A program made the position numbers and the translations under genes. A stretch of DNA of 30,423 nt from an uncultured Clostridia bacterium (lineage in GTDB: Bacteria > Bacillota > Clostridia > Oscillospirales > Acutalibacteraceae): assembly GCA_944381295.1 (NCBI GenBank), contig CALWKP010000021.1, positions 1 to 30,423 on the forward strand. Reading direction: 5' to 3'. Below the pieces are notes generated by a model that did no database searches, had not been told where the DNA came from, and saw nothing but the letters and a program-made list of their open reading frames with translations. Positions 25,361 through 30,423 of this stretch are shown in pieces. Position 1 is the first letter of the stretch. Each line of letters begins with the position of its first letter.

Positions 25361-25537
25361 ATGGCGATTTCTTTACGCGATCTTTTGGACGAAGATCCTT
25401 ATGCAGAACAATATTATTTATCCCTGCCCGAAATGATACGCAAATCGGCAGCGGAACATTCCGAAGAACTTCGTACCCGGGAAGAACTTCACCGTTACGT
25501 TACGGAAGCTCTTCAAAAAAGTTCTACGATTTTTTAA
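25361..25537 (+). CDS. Small acidic protein of unknown function, 58 residues
   Basis: ATG at 25361 with GAGGTG six bases upstream, 58 codons. The sequence is hydrophilic and rich in Glu, Arg and Tyr: MAISLRDLLDEDPYAEQYY, then LPEMIRKSAAEHSEELRTREELHRYVTEAL, mostly predicted helix. No membrane segment, no cysteine cluster. I do not recognise a family. The frame is open further upstream to 25256 but lacks a ribosome binding site there. It stands alone between the divergent PiT gene and the AraC-type regulator gene about 100 bases downstream. A cytoplasmic helical protein, perhaps a small regulator; no function is claimed. Confidence 0.7.
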   Translation: MAISLRDLLDEDPYAEQYYLSLPEMIRKSAAEHSEELRTREELHRYVTEALQKSSTIF

Positions 25538-25633
25538 AAAGCTTCCTGTATTTATCCTTTTCCGCAATTTACAGCAGGGCTTCCCGGTTACAATGGAGAA
25601 AACACAATTTTCCACTGGAAAGGAGGCCCTGTC

Positions 25634-26488
25634 ATGTTGGATCGATTGAACTCATTTGCCAACCCTTATCCCATTCACTGTGTGTATGCGGACGGCTCCA
25701 CTGCCCCTACTCCGGAAGGCTACCCGGAACGTATTACCAAATGGTATGAAGCCGAATACATGATTCAGGGAAAAGGATATGTTCTCATGGACGGCATAAA
25801 GTATCCTGCGCATGCCGGTACTGTTTTTCTGCGCCCTCCGGGTATCCGGAACCAGGGGTTTCTTCCCTACCACAGTTATTTGTTACTATTTGATTTACAA
25901 GCCAGCCCTGCAAAAGCAGCATCTTATCACAACAGCAGCGTGCTCAATGATCCCGGCATGTGCCGACCTGCCGGGGAAAGCGCTTATTATCTGGAAGCCC
26001 GGGACCCGTCTTTTGTTCAAAGCCTCTTCCGGTCCTGCTGCCTTCATTTTTCGGAACACTCCGAACCTGGACTGCTGCATGCAAAAGCGGATCTTCTGGA
26101 ACTTTTTGCTTATTTCTGCGTCTGCCGCGAAGCTCCGGACTCTTTAGGCCGCACTTTGCGGCTGCATCAATCGGCAATTCTGGAGATCCGAAAAAAAATT
26201 GCAGAAAACCCTGCGGGTGACTATTCTTTAAACCAGTTTGCCGCAGAATGTGGGTTAAGTCCGAGCTTTTTATGCCGCGTTTTCAAGGAATCGACCGGGC
26301 AGACATTATTTCAATATCTTACCGAGACCCGTGTTCGCCATGCCAAAATGCTTCTGATCGATACCAGCTTACCGATCAAAGATATCTGCCGTCAAAGCGG
26401 ATTTCGAAATGAATCCTATTTTTACCGGGTATTCCGGCAGAGCACTGCTGTCAGCCCGGTACGCTTCCGAGAGATGCACCGGTTATAG
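25634..26488 (+). CDS. AraC-family transcriptional regulator
   Basis: A 284-residue regulator with an N-terminal cupin-like effector domain (residues ~25-110, with EAEYMIQGKGYVLMDGIKYPAHAGTVFLRPPG). A C-terminal double helix-turn-helix of AraC type follows (residues ~190-284): NQFAAECGLSPSFLCRVFKESTGQTLFQYL, then IKDICRQSGFRNESYFYRVFRQSTAVSPVRFREM. It probably binds a small ligand, often a sugar, and controls a transport or catabolism gene. Such a gene is not adjacent: downstream sufC has its own promoter starting 20 bases after this stop. ATG at 25634 follows AAAGGAGG. Its target is therefore unknown. Confidence 0.93.
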   Translation: MLDRLNSFANPYPIHCVYADGSTAPTPEGYPERITKWYEAEYMIQGKGYVLMDGIKYPAHAGTVFLRPPGIRNQGFLPYHSYLLLFDLQASPAKAASYHNSSVLNDPGMCRPAGESAYYLEARDPSFVQSLFRSCCLHFSEHSEPGLLHAKADLLELFAYFCVCREAPDSLGRTLRLHQSAILEIRKKIAENPAGDYSLNQFAAECGLSPSFLCRVFKESTGQTLFQYLTETRVRHAKMLLIDTSLPIKDICRQSGFRNESYFYRVFRQSTAVSPVRFREMHRL

Positions 26489-26507
26489 GCAAAACTTTGT
26501 GAAATAC

Positions 26508-26536
26508 TTGACAATTCTCTTTGGAAGGTATATACA
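26508..26536 (+). promoter_or_regulatory. SigA-type promoter of the sufCB operon
   Basis: Consensus TTGACA (26508-26513), 17-base spacer, TATACA (26531-26536), 20 bases after the AraC-type regulator stop. The expected start site is near 26543, giving a leader of about 90 bases before sufC. Confidence 0.88.
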
Positions 26537-26563
26537 TAATAATGTAAGAGAAAGAAAAAATAT

Positions 26564-26608
26564 GCGGGGATTCCCGCAAAAGGATGACACGGACAGTTTT
26601 ACTGTCCG
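26564..26608 (+). promoter_or_regulatory. Two-hairpin sufC leader (possible operator or regulatory RNA)
   Basis: Hairpin 1: GCGGG (26564-26568) with CCCGC (26573-26577). Hairpin 2: CGGACAGT (26590-26597) with ACTGTCCG (26601-26608), eight perfect base pairs around TTT. Both right arms are followed by AAAA (CCCGCAAAA and TCCGCAAAA). They lie in the untranslated leader between promoter and ribosome binding site (GAGGG at 26622-26626). Hairpin 2 could equally be a DNA operator palindrome, for example for an Rrf2-type regulator, though I see no known Rrf2 site. Confidence 0.45.
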
Positions 26609-26633
26609 CAAAACGAACGGAAAGAGGGTTTCT

Positions 26634-27368
26634 ATGCTGCAGCTGAGCAACATCTCCTGGTCTATTCCGGGAGGGGAACACATCTTAAAAGATATCAACC
26701 TCACCTTTCAGGATGGGAAATTGACGGTAATTACCGGCCCAAACGGGGGAGGAAAAACTACGTTAGCCAAATTGATCGCCGGCTTGGAACAGCCTGCATC
26801 GGGCAGCATCCTGCTGGATGGAAAAGATATCACCCATATGGATATCACGCAGCGTGCGAAAAATGGGATTAGCTATGCTTTTCAGCAGCCTGTCCGTTTC
26901 AAAGGGCTGACCGTACGTGACCTGCTGGAACTGGCAGCCGGGTTCAATTTACAGGAAGCTGATCTGTGTACCCTGCTTAGTAAAGTCGGCCTTTGCGCCA
27001 GGGATTACATGGACCGCGAAATCAACAGCAGCTTATCCGGCGGGGAAATCAAACGGATTGAAATCGCTTCCGTACTGGCACGCCGCACTCCTTTGATGAT
27101 TTTTGATGAACCGGAAGCCGGGATCGATCTATGGAGTTTCAGCGGACTGATCGATGTTTTCCTTGATGCCCGCCGCAACCTAAAAGGATCTTTGATTATT
27201 ATTTCGCATCAGGAGCGCATTCTGTCGATTGCCGATGAAATCATTGTGATTTCGGGAGGCGTTGTAACGGCTTCCGGGCCGAAATCCGCCATCCTGCCCG
27301 GACTGCTCTCGGAAAATGACGGCGGCTGCGACTGGTGTTCCAAAGGCCCCAAAAAAGGAGGGAATTGA
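26634..27368 (+). CDS. sufC: SufC-type ATPase of Fe-S cluster assembly
   Basis: A 244-residue ABC-type ATPase without membrane partner, as in SUF systems. Walker A GPNGGGKTT is at residues 35-43, Q-loop SYAFQQPVRFKG, signature LSGGEIKRIEIASVLAR, Walker B LMIFDEPEAGIDLW, and H-loop IIISHQERIL. SufC drives conformational change of the SufB-type scaffold during Fe-S cluster assembly. The start is ATG 26634, five bases after GAGGG; an open frame back to 26409 overlaps the AraC-type gene and promoter and is rejected. The C-terminus (CDWCSKGP) has two cysteines, slightly unusual. sufB follows after six bases. Operon has no sufD, sufS or sufU. Confidence 0.92.
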   Translation: MLQLSNISWSIPGGEHILKDINLTFQDGKLTVITGPNGGGKTTLAKLIAGLEQPASGSILLDGKDITHMDITQRAKNGISYAFQQPVRFKGLTVRDLLELAAGFNLQEADLCTLLSKVGLCARDYMDREINSSLSGGEIKRIEIASVLARRTPLMIFDEPEAGIDLWSFSGLIDVFLDARRNLKGSLIIISHQERILSIADEIIVISGGVVTASGPKSAILPGLLSENDGGCDWCSKGPKKGGN

Positions 27369-27374
27369 GCCTCT

Positions 27375-28292
27375 ATGAAAACGATCACAGAAAAGTTATT
27401 GGAAACTATTTCCGACTGGAAGGATGGTTTCAGCGGCGCTTACAGCATCCGTGAGGACGGGAAATGTGCAGAATTCCGTTCCACCGATACGATTCGCATT
27501 GAACCGAAACAAGACCTTCCTGGTCTGGATATTCACGTTGCACCCGGAACAAAAGGGGAAACGGTATCGATCCCGGCATGCGTCACGCAAGGGGATATTG
27601 ATGACCTTGTTTACAATGATTTCTACATTGGAGAAGGCGCTGACATTATTATTTCTGCGGGCTGCGGGGTACACAACGACAGTGGAGAACCAGCACGTCA
27701 TAATGGGATCCATCGCTTTTTCCTGGCAAAAAATTCCCATGTCCTGTATCGCGAAAAACATATCGGCACCGGAGGTGGGGATGGCAAACGGTCTATCGAC
27801 CCTGTCACGTCGATATTCCTTGAGGAAGGCGCTGTGATGGAAATGGATACTTCGCAAATCGGCGGATTGGATGATTCCAACCGAAAAACCAATGCAGAAC
27901 TTGCCGCCGGTTCCCGACTGACCATCCGGGAGCGGCTTCTGACAGAAGGAAATCAGCAGGCGCACACAGATTTTGAAGTTTCCATCAATGGCGATGGAGC
28001 CGGAGTCGATTTGATTTCCCGTTCTGTTGCCCGCGGGGATTCCCACCAATCGTACCGTTCGCACATAATCGGGAACGCAAAATGTACCGGACATTCGGAA
28101 TGTGATGCGATCATCCCGGAAAACGGTACTGTCAGTGCCGCACCGGAGCTGGATGCACGTAACCAGGACGCTTCGCTGATTCACGAAGCCGCTATCGGGA
28201 AAATTGCAGGGGAACAGCTTCTCAAACTGAAGACTCTGGGACTGACGGAAACGGAGGCCGAAGCAAAAATTGTAGAAGGTTTCCTGCGGTGA
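27375..28292 (+). CDS. sufB: Short SufB/SufD-type scaffold protein
   Basis: A 305-residue member of the SufBD family, much shorter than classical SufB (~470-495 residues). The beta-helix core is present (VYNDFYIGEGADIIISAGCGVHN; THxDFEVSINGDGAGVDLISRSVARGDS) and the typical C-terminal end (SAAPELDARNQDASLIHEAAIGKI, then LGLTETEAEAKIVEGFLR). The His in IHEAAIG corresponds to the conserved region near the cluster site of SufB/SufD. It follows sufC by six bases with AAGGAGG upstream of ATG. Together they form the minimal SufC-SufB pair known from many anaerobes and archaea and thought to be an ancestral SUF. Whether it builds clusters alone here is inference. Confidence 0.92.
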   Translation: MKTITEKLLETISDWKDGFSGAYSIREDGKCAEFRSTDTIRIEPKQDLPGLDIHVAPGTKGETVSIPACVTQGDIDDLVYNDFYIGEGADIIISAGCGVHNDSGEPARHNGIHRFFLAKNSHVLYREKHIGTGGGDGKRSIDPVTSIFLEEGAVMEMDTSQIGGLDDSNRKTNAELAAGSRLTIRERLLTEGNQQAHTDFEVSINGDGAGVDLISRSVARGDSHQSYRSHIIGNAKCTGHSECDAIIPENGTVSAAPELDARNQDASLIHEAAIGKIAGEQLLKLKTLGLTETEAEAKIVEGFLR

Positions 28293-28310
28293 CCTAGGGG
28301 CGACTGAGTC

Positions 28311-28398
28311 TGGACCTGTGGTCAGCAAATCACGCACGCGTCGTGACCTCCGCCTGGACCTGCGGTCAGCAAGTCGCGCACGTGTTGTGACCTCCGCC
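28311..28398 (+). repeat. Tandem direct repeat, two 44-bp units
   Basis: Unit 1 (28311-28354) and unit 2 (28355-28398) both begin TGGACCTG and end TGACCTCCGCC. They differ at five positions, every one a transition. Each unit can form a hairpin with GGTCA/TGACC outer arms and an inner four-base CACG/CGTG (unit 1) or CGCG/TGTG (unit 2) stem. It begins 19 bases after the sufB stop. A partial third copy is not evident. Confidence 0.85.
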
Positions 28399-28627
28399 TG
28401 GCAATCAGTAAAAAGCCTCTTTCGCGCCCGCACTTGCAACCAAAAGGTTTTCCTCCCCTTTTTCAAAAGGCGAGCTTTGTTCGGCAAGCCGAGCGCCAGA
28501 CGACGGCGAAGAAATCCTCCTGCTGTTGCCTGAGAGCAGGAGCAAACTCCCAAAAAAATATCCTTTTGTCCGCCAGTATCAACAAGAGAACACCTGTTCC
28601 TGAGAAAAAAGCTCAGGAAGGGAGTGT

Positions 28628-28740
28628 CTGTTGCAAAAGAAAAGCGCACAAAAAATCGGAAAAAATAAGAAGAATCGGCCCTCAAAAGAAGCTGTTTGGC
28701 TTCTTCTGTAGGCCGATTTTATCAGGCTATTTTGCAACAG
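28628..28740. mobile_element. MITE-like inverted-repeat element (also a probable terminator)
   Basis: CTGTTGCAAAA (28628-28638) and TTTTGCAACAG (28730-28740) are exact 11-bp terminal inverted repeats 113 bases apart. The interior forms a nested hairpin: AATCGGCC (28673-28680) with GGCCGATT (28711-28718) and AAGAAGC (28686-28692) with GCTTCTT (28699-28705), followed by TTTTAT on the plus strand. CTGTTGCAAAA-type ends recur in IS-derived elements of Firmicutes. No transposase is present and no clear target duplication was seen. It could be a non-autonomous element, a sufCB terminator, or both. Confidence 0.5.
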
Positions 28741-28827
28741 CCCCATGAGGAATTCTGGCGAGTGGTTCCTCGAAAAAGTTTCTCGATTCATCCAATTTGA
28801 CTGTTCAAAAACCTTTCTCCTCAAACT

Positions 28828-28866
28828 AAAGCTGCGGAAAAGTATTGACTTTTCTGCAGCTTTTTT
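28828..28866 (+). terminator. Rho-independent terminator overlapping the pnuC promoter
   Basis: AAAGCTGCGGAAAAG (28828-28842) pairs with CTTTTCTGCAGCTTT (28849-28863) with one mismatch, loop TATTGA, then further T to 28866. It would stop read-through from sufCB. The loop contains most of the -35 box TTGACT of the pnuC promoter. Confidence 0.8.
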
Positions 28867-28873
28867 ATACACT
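28845..28873 (+). promoter_or_regulatory. SigA-type promoter of pnuC
   Basis: TTGACT (28845-28850), 17-base spacer, TACACT (28868-28873). The expected start site is at about 28880, inside the palindrome GAGACATGTCTC (28878-28889). The promoter shares DNA with the preceding terminator stem. Confidence 0.75.
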
Positions 28874-28877
28874 AATG

Positions 28878-28889
28878 GAGACATGTCTC
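28878..28889. promoter_or_regulatory. 12-bp palindrome at the pnuC transcription start, possible operator
   Basis: GAGACATGTCTC is a perfect palindrome directly downstream of the -10 box, covering the predicted +1. A repressor bound here would block initiation. NAD-precursor genes in Firmicutes are often controlled by NiaR, but I cannot confirm that this is a NiaR site. Confidence 0.45.
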
Positions 28890-29025
28890 ACGAAAGCCTG
28901 GTTTTACGGGACAACTGTGAAATCACAACAAGTAAAATTTAATCTGCTGCCACCGGGTAGCAAAATGCGGAAGCATTCGATACACATCGTTAGGTCTTGG
29001 AAGATGTGTATGCGGATGCTTTTTT
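28880..29025 (+). ncRNA. Structured pnuC leader, candidate riboswitch with terminator
   Basis: The leader is about 164 bases. Visible pairings: TTTTAC (28902-28907) with GTAAAA (28932-28937) enclosing TGTGA/TCACA (28916-28920/28923-28927); GCTGCC (28946-28951) with GGTAGC (28956-28961), whose loop ACCG can pair with GGT near 28900-28902, or CCTGGT (28897-28902) with ACCGGG (28952-28957) as an alternative; AATGC (28964-28968) with GCATT (28973-28977). The last hairpin uses bases that are also the 5' arm of a terminator: GCAT (28973-28976) and ATACACATC (28980-28988) with GATGTGTAT (29003-29011) and ATGC (29016-29019), followed by T6 (29020-29025). Mutually exclusive folds plus terminator just before the ribosome binding site are typical of a transcriptional riboswitch. 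I do not recognise a known class. Confidence 0.55.
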
Positions 29026-29043
29026 AGGAGGTTTTTTGAAAAT

Positions 29044-29739
29044 ATGCACTGGGTGTTGTCTTACTTTTCCAGAAAGGAGCTTCTTTTATGGAGTTCTTCC
29101 GTGTGCCTGATCGTTGTTTCCTTTTGCTTCTTTGACCGCGAAAGTTATCTGACCCTTGCTGCTTCCCTGATCGGGGTGACTTCCCTGATCTTCAATGCAA
29201 AAGGGAATCCGCTTGGACCTTTTTTGATGATTCTTTTCAGCGTTCTGTATGGCATCATTTCCCTTTCCTTTGCCTATTATGGGGAAATGATTACGTATCT
29301 CGGCATGACTGCTCCCATGGCTGTTTTTGCCTTGATTTCCTGGCTGCGCAACCCCTTTCATGGAAATCATGCGGAAGTTCGGGTCAACTGCCTGAAATCC
29401 AGGGAATTTTTTGTGATGGCTATTCTTGCCATTGTGGTCACTTTTGCTTTTTATTTTATTCTGGAAGCTTTCCATACAGCGAACCTCGCTTGGAGCACTC
29501 TTTCCGTAACGACCAGTTTTTTGGCCGCCTATCTGACCTTCCGGCGCAGCGCTTATCACGCTCTTGCTTATGCTGCCAACGATGTCATCCTGATCCTCTT
29601 ATGGACTCTTGCGACCTTCTCTGATTTTTCCTATTTGTCTGTGGTGATTTGTTTTATTGTGTTTTTGGCAAACGACTTTTACGCCTTTCTAAACTGGAAA
29701 AAAATCCACAAACGGCAGCAGCAGACAACCGCTTTGTGA
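29044..29739 (+). CDS. pnuC: PnuC-family nicotinamide riboside / nucleoside-type transporter
   Basis: A 231-residue membrane protein with seven or so helices. The PnuC core is clear: YLTLAASLIGVTSLIFNAKGNPLGPFLMILFSVLYGIISLSFAYYGEMITYLGMTAPMAVFALISWLRNPF, and the C-terminal half with LAYAANDVILILLW and ANDFYAFLNWKK. PnuC proteins carry nicotinamide riboside by facilitated diffusion, trapped inside by phosphorylation; related subfamilies move thiamine, riboflavin or deoxynucleosides. No NAD-, thiamine- or riboflavin-synthesis gene is adjacent, so the substrate is open. ATG at 29044 has AGGAGG twelve bases upstream, a long spacing. The gene is preceded by a structured leader with a terminator, which should regulate it. 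Confidence 0.92.
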   Translation: MHWVLSYFSRKELLLWSSSVCLIVVSFCFFDRESYLTLAASLIGVTSLIFNAKGNPLGPFLMILFSVLYGIISLSFAYYGEMITYLGMTAPMAVFALISWLRNPFHGNHAEVRVNCLKSREFFVMAILAIVVTFAFYFILEAFHTANLAWSTLSVTTSFLAAYLTFRRSAYHALAYAANDVILILLWTLATFSDFSYLSVVICFIVFLANDFYAFLNWKKIHKRQQQTTAL

Positions 29740-29859
29740 TAGATCAGTTTTCCAACCGTTCCTCCATTTTTCACTCTTTACAAAGCGTCTTTTGAATCCA
29801 GCAAACACCATCTTTCGTCTTATATTCATAGAAAATGGTCTTTTCGAAAAAGTACATAG

Positions 29860-29876
29860 GGACCGAAAAACGGTCC
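29860..29876 (+). repeat. Short hairpin between pnuC and yccF
   Basis: GGACCG (29860-29865) and CGGTCC (29871-29876) pair around AAAAA, followed by AAAACAC. It has no T run, so it is not a standard terminator. It lies 31 bases before the YccF-type ATG and may stabilise that mRNA leader. Nothing else is evident in the 168 bases between pnuC and this gene. Confidence 0.4.
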
Positions 29877-29907
29877 AAAACACAGGATGGAAGCGAGGTG
29901 AATCAAG

Positions 29908-30273
29908 ATGGGTTGTTTGGGAAATACCCTCTGGTTTTTGTTCTGCGGTCTTTGGCAGGGGCTTGCCTGGGTCCTCGCCGGTGTCTTGTGGTGCATCACG
30001 ATTATCGGCATCCCTATCGGCCTGCAATGCTTCAAGCTTGCGGAACTAGTCTTTTTTCCGTTCGGCAAAGAGATCCAGTATGGCGGTGGTGCTTTCTCTG
30101 TTATCGCAAATGTCTTTTGGATTATTTTCAGCGGCATCCCTCTGGCGTTGGGAGCTGTAATCAATGGTGCACTGTTGTGCTGTACGATCATTGGCATTCC
30201 ATTCGGAATGCAATGTTTCAAAATCGCAAAATTGGCTTTGACGCCTTTTGGTGCTGTTGTCGTTCATTCTTGA
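29908..30273 (+). CDS. yccF: YccF-family membrane protein
   Basis: A 121-residue membrane protein made of two similar YccF (DUF307) halves. Half 1 is GNTLWFLFCGLWQGLAWVLAG, then ITIIGIPIGLQCFKLAELVFFPFG. Half 2 is SVIANVFWIIFSGIPLALGAV, then CTIIGIPFGMQCFKIAKLALTPFG. The shared IGIP-x-G-x-QCFK-x-A-x-L-x-x-x-PFG block in each half shows an internal duplication, as in E. coli YccF. Function is not known. GAGGTG lies seven bases before ATG. Single gene followed by a strong terminator. Confidence 0.93.
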   Translation: MGCLGNTLWFLFCGLWQGLAWVLAGVLWCITIIGIPIGLQCFKLAELVFFPFGKEIQYGGGAFSVIANVFWIIFSGIPLALGAVINGALLCCTIIGIPFGMQCFKIAKLALTPFGAVVVHS

Positions 30274-30282
30274 AAACTGCAT

Positions 30283-30322
30283 AAAAACAGGTCCCCAGAA
30301 ATTTTTCCGGGGACCTGTTTTT
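30283..30322 (+). terminator. Strong bidirectional-type terminator after yccF
   Basis: AAAAACAGGTCCCC (30283-30296) pairs exactly with GGGGACCTGTTTTT (30309-30322); the inner GAAA/TTTC adds further pairing. A T run ends the plus-strand stem, and the A run on the other side gives the same on the minus strand. Confidence 0.93.
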
Positions 30323-30353
30323 AATTATTTGTGCGCCGAAGAGGCAAGATAAA

Positions 30354-30374
30354 ACCCCCAGTTTAACTGGGGGT
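30354..30374. repeat. 21-bp palindrome at the right edge of the window
   Basis: ACCCCCAGTT (30354-30363) and AACTGGGGGT (30365-30374) are exact complements around one T. It has no T run. Palindromes of this CCCCCAGTT/AACTGGGGG form are common next to IS200/IS605-type elements in clostridia, so a mobile element may begin just beyond the window; the rest of the sequence to 30423 shows no coding signal. Confidence 0.45.
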
Positions 30375-30423
30375 AGAGAAAAAACTTCAAGAGGAAGAAA
30401 ACCCTCCTGTGCTAAACTGGAAG

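Larger units (their letters stand above)
28293..29043. other. 750-base intergenic region rich in repeats and hairpins
   Basis: Longest non-coding stretch in the window, between sufB and pnuC. From left to right: tandem 44-bp repeat (28311-28398); hairpin CTCCTGCT/AGCAGGAG (28516-28541 region); hairpin TTCCTGAG/CTCAGGAA (28597-28619); MITE-like inverted-repeat element (28628-28740); terminator (28828-28866) overlapping the pnuC promoter; pnuC leader RNA (28880-29043). Open frames in it lack ribosome binding sites and have odd residue composition; I do not accept them as genes. Confidence 0.75.

Noticed and set aside
28311..28398. CRISPR array
   Set aside because: Two adjacent 44-bp units with no spacers between them; not a repeat-spacer pattern, and no cas genes.
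27396..28685. 429-codon open frame on the minus strand opposite sufB
   Set aside because: It runs antisense through the whole of sufB, is rich in Cys/Arg/Phe without any domain pattern, and has no ribosome binding site; it is a shadow of sufB's codon bias.
28434..28748. 104-codon plus-strand frame in the suf-pnuC gap
   Set aside because: Lys/Ser/Cys-rich with no ribosome binding site, and it runs through the hairpins and the MITE-like element; composition reflects repeat DNA.

Overview
The window is one contiguous stretch of a low-to-mid GC, endospore-forming Firmicute, most likely an anaerobic clostridium of the Oscillospiraceae/Ruminococcaceae type. The evidence is a spoIIA sporulation operon, strong purine-rich Shine-Dalgarno sequences, frequent GTG/TTG starts, a two-gene SufC-SufB iron-sulfur system, and the general gene content. 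This placement is inference from gene content; no rRNA or other marker gene is present.

Layout. (1) 1-942, minus: sporulation operon spoIIAA-spoIIAB-sigF, with sigF running off the left edge. (2) 1108-5118, minus: valS then folC, closed by a strong terminator. (3) 5270-7624, minus: a LURP-one/tubby-like protein, and a Na+/phosphate symporter whose last ~50 codons are in another frame. (4) 7969-15615: an envelope region with a DUF3810 membrane metalloprotein, a 54-residue membrane protein that a standard ORF cut-off would miss, a membrane-anchored polysaccharide deacetylase, and a MoxR ATPase/DUF58/transglutaminase operon. (5) 16137-20819, minus: a complete livKHMGF branched-chain amino-acid ABC transporter operon with a near-consensus promoter. 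(6) 21091-25253, minus: trmB preceded by a 13-codon leader ORF, an orphan PTS EIIC-type permease with a cupin gene, and a PiT phosphate transporter with its DUF47 partner. (7) 25361-28292, plus: a 58-residue acidic protein, an AraC-type regulator, and sufCB behind a near-consensus promoter and structured leader. (8) 28293-29043: 750 bases without a gene, containing a tandem 44-bp repeat, a MITE-like inverted-repeat element, a terminator overlapping a promoter, and a structured pnuC leader. (9) 29044-30273, plus: pnuC and a YccF-family membrane protein, then a strong terminator and a final palindrome.

How the genes work together. Most units are housekeeping or nutrient uptake: two phosphate importers of different families, branched-chain amino acids, and NAD precursor or related nucleoside (PnuC). 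The 7.9-15.6 kb section looks devoted to the cell envelope. No phage, CRISPR array, toxin-antitoxin pair, rRNA or tRNA gene was seen.

The items most worth a second look are regulatory RNA rather than protein: the pnuC leader (palindrome at the start site, two competing folds, terminator directly before the ribosome binding site), the tandem 44-bp repeat after sufB whose differences keep a + strand hairpin pairable, and the two-hairpin sufC leader. The apparent frameshift in the Na+/phosphate symporter and the 54-residue membrane protein are the best protein-level observations.
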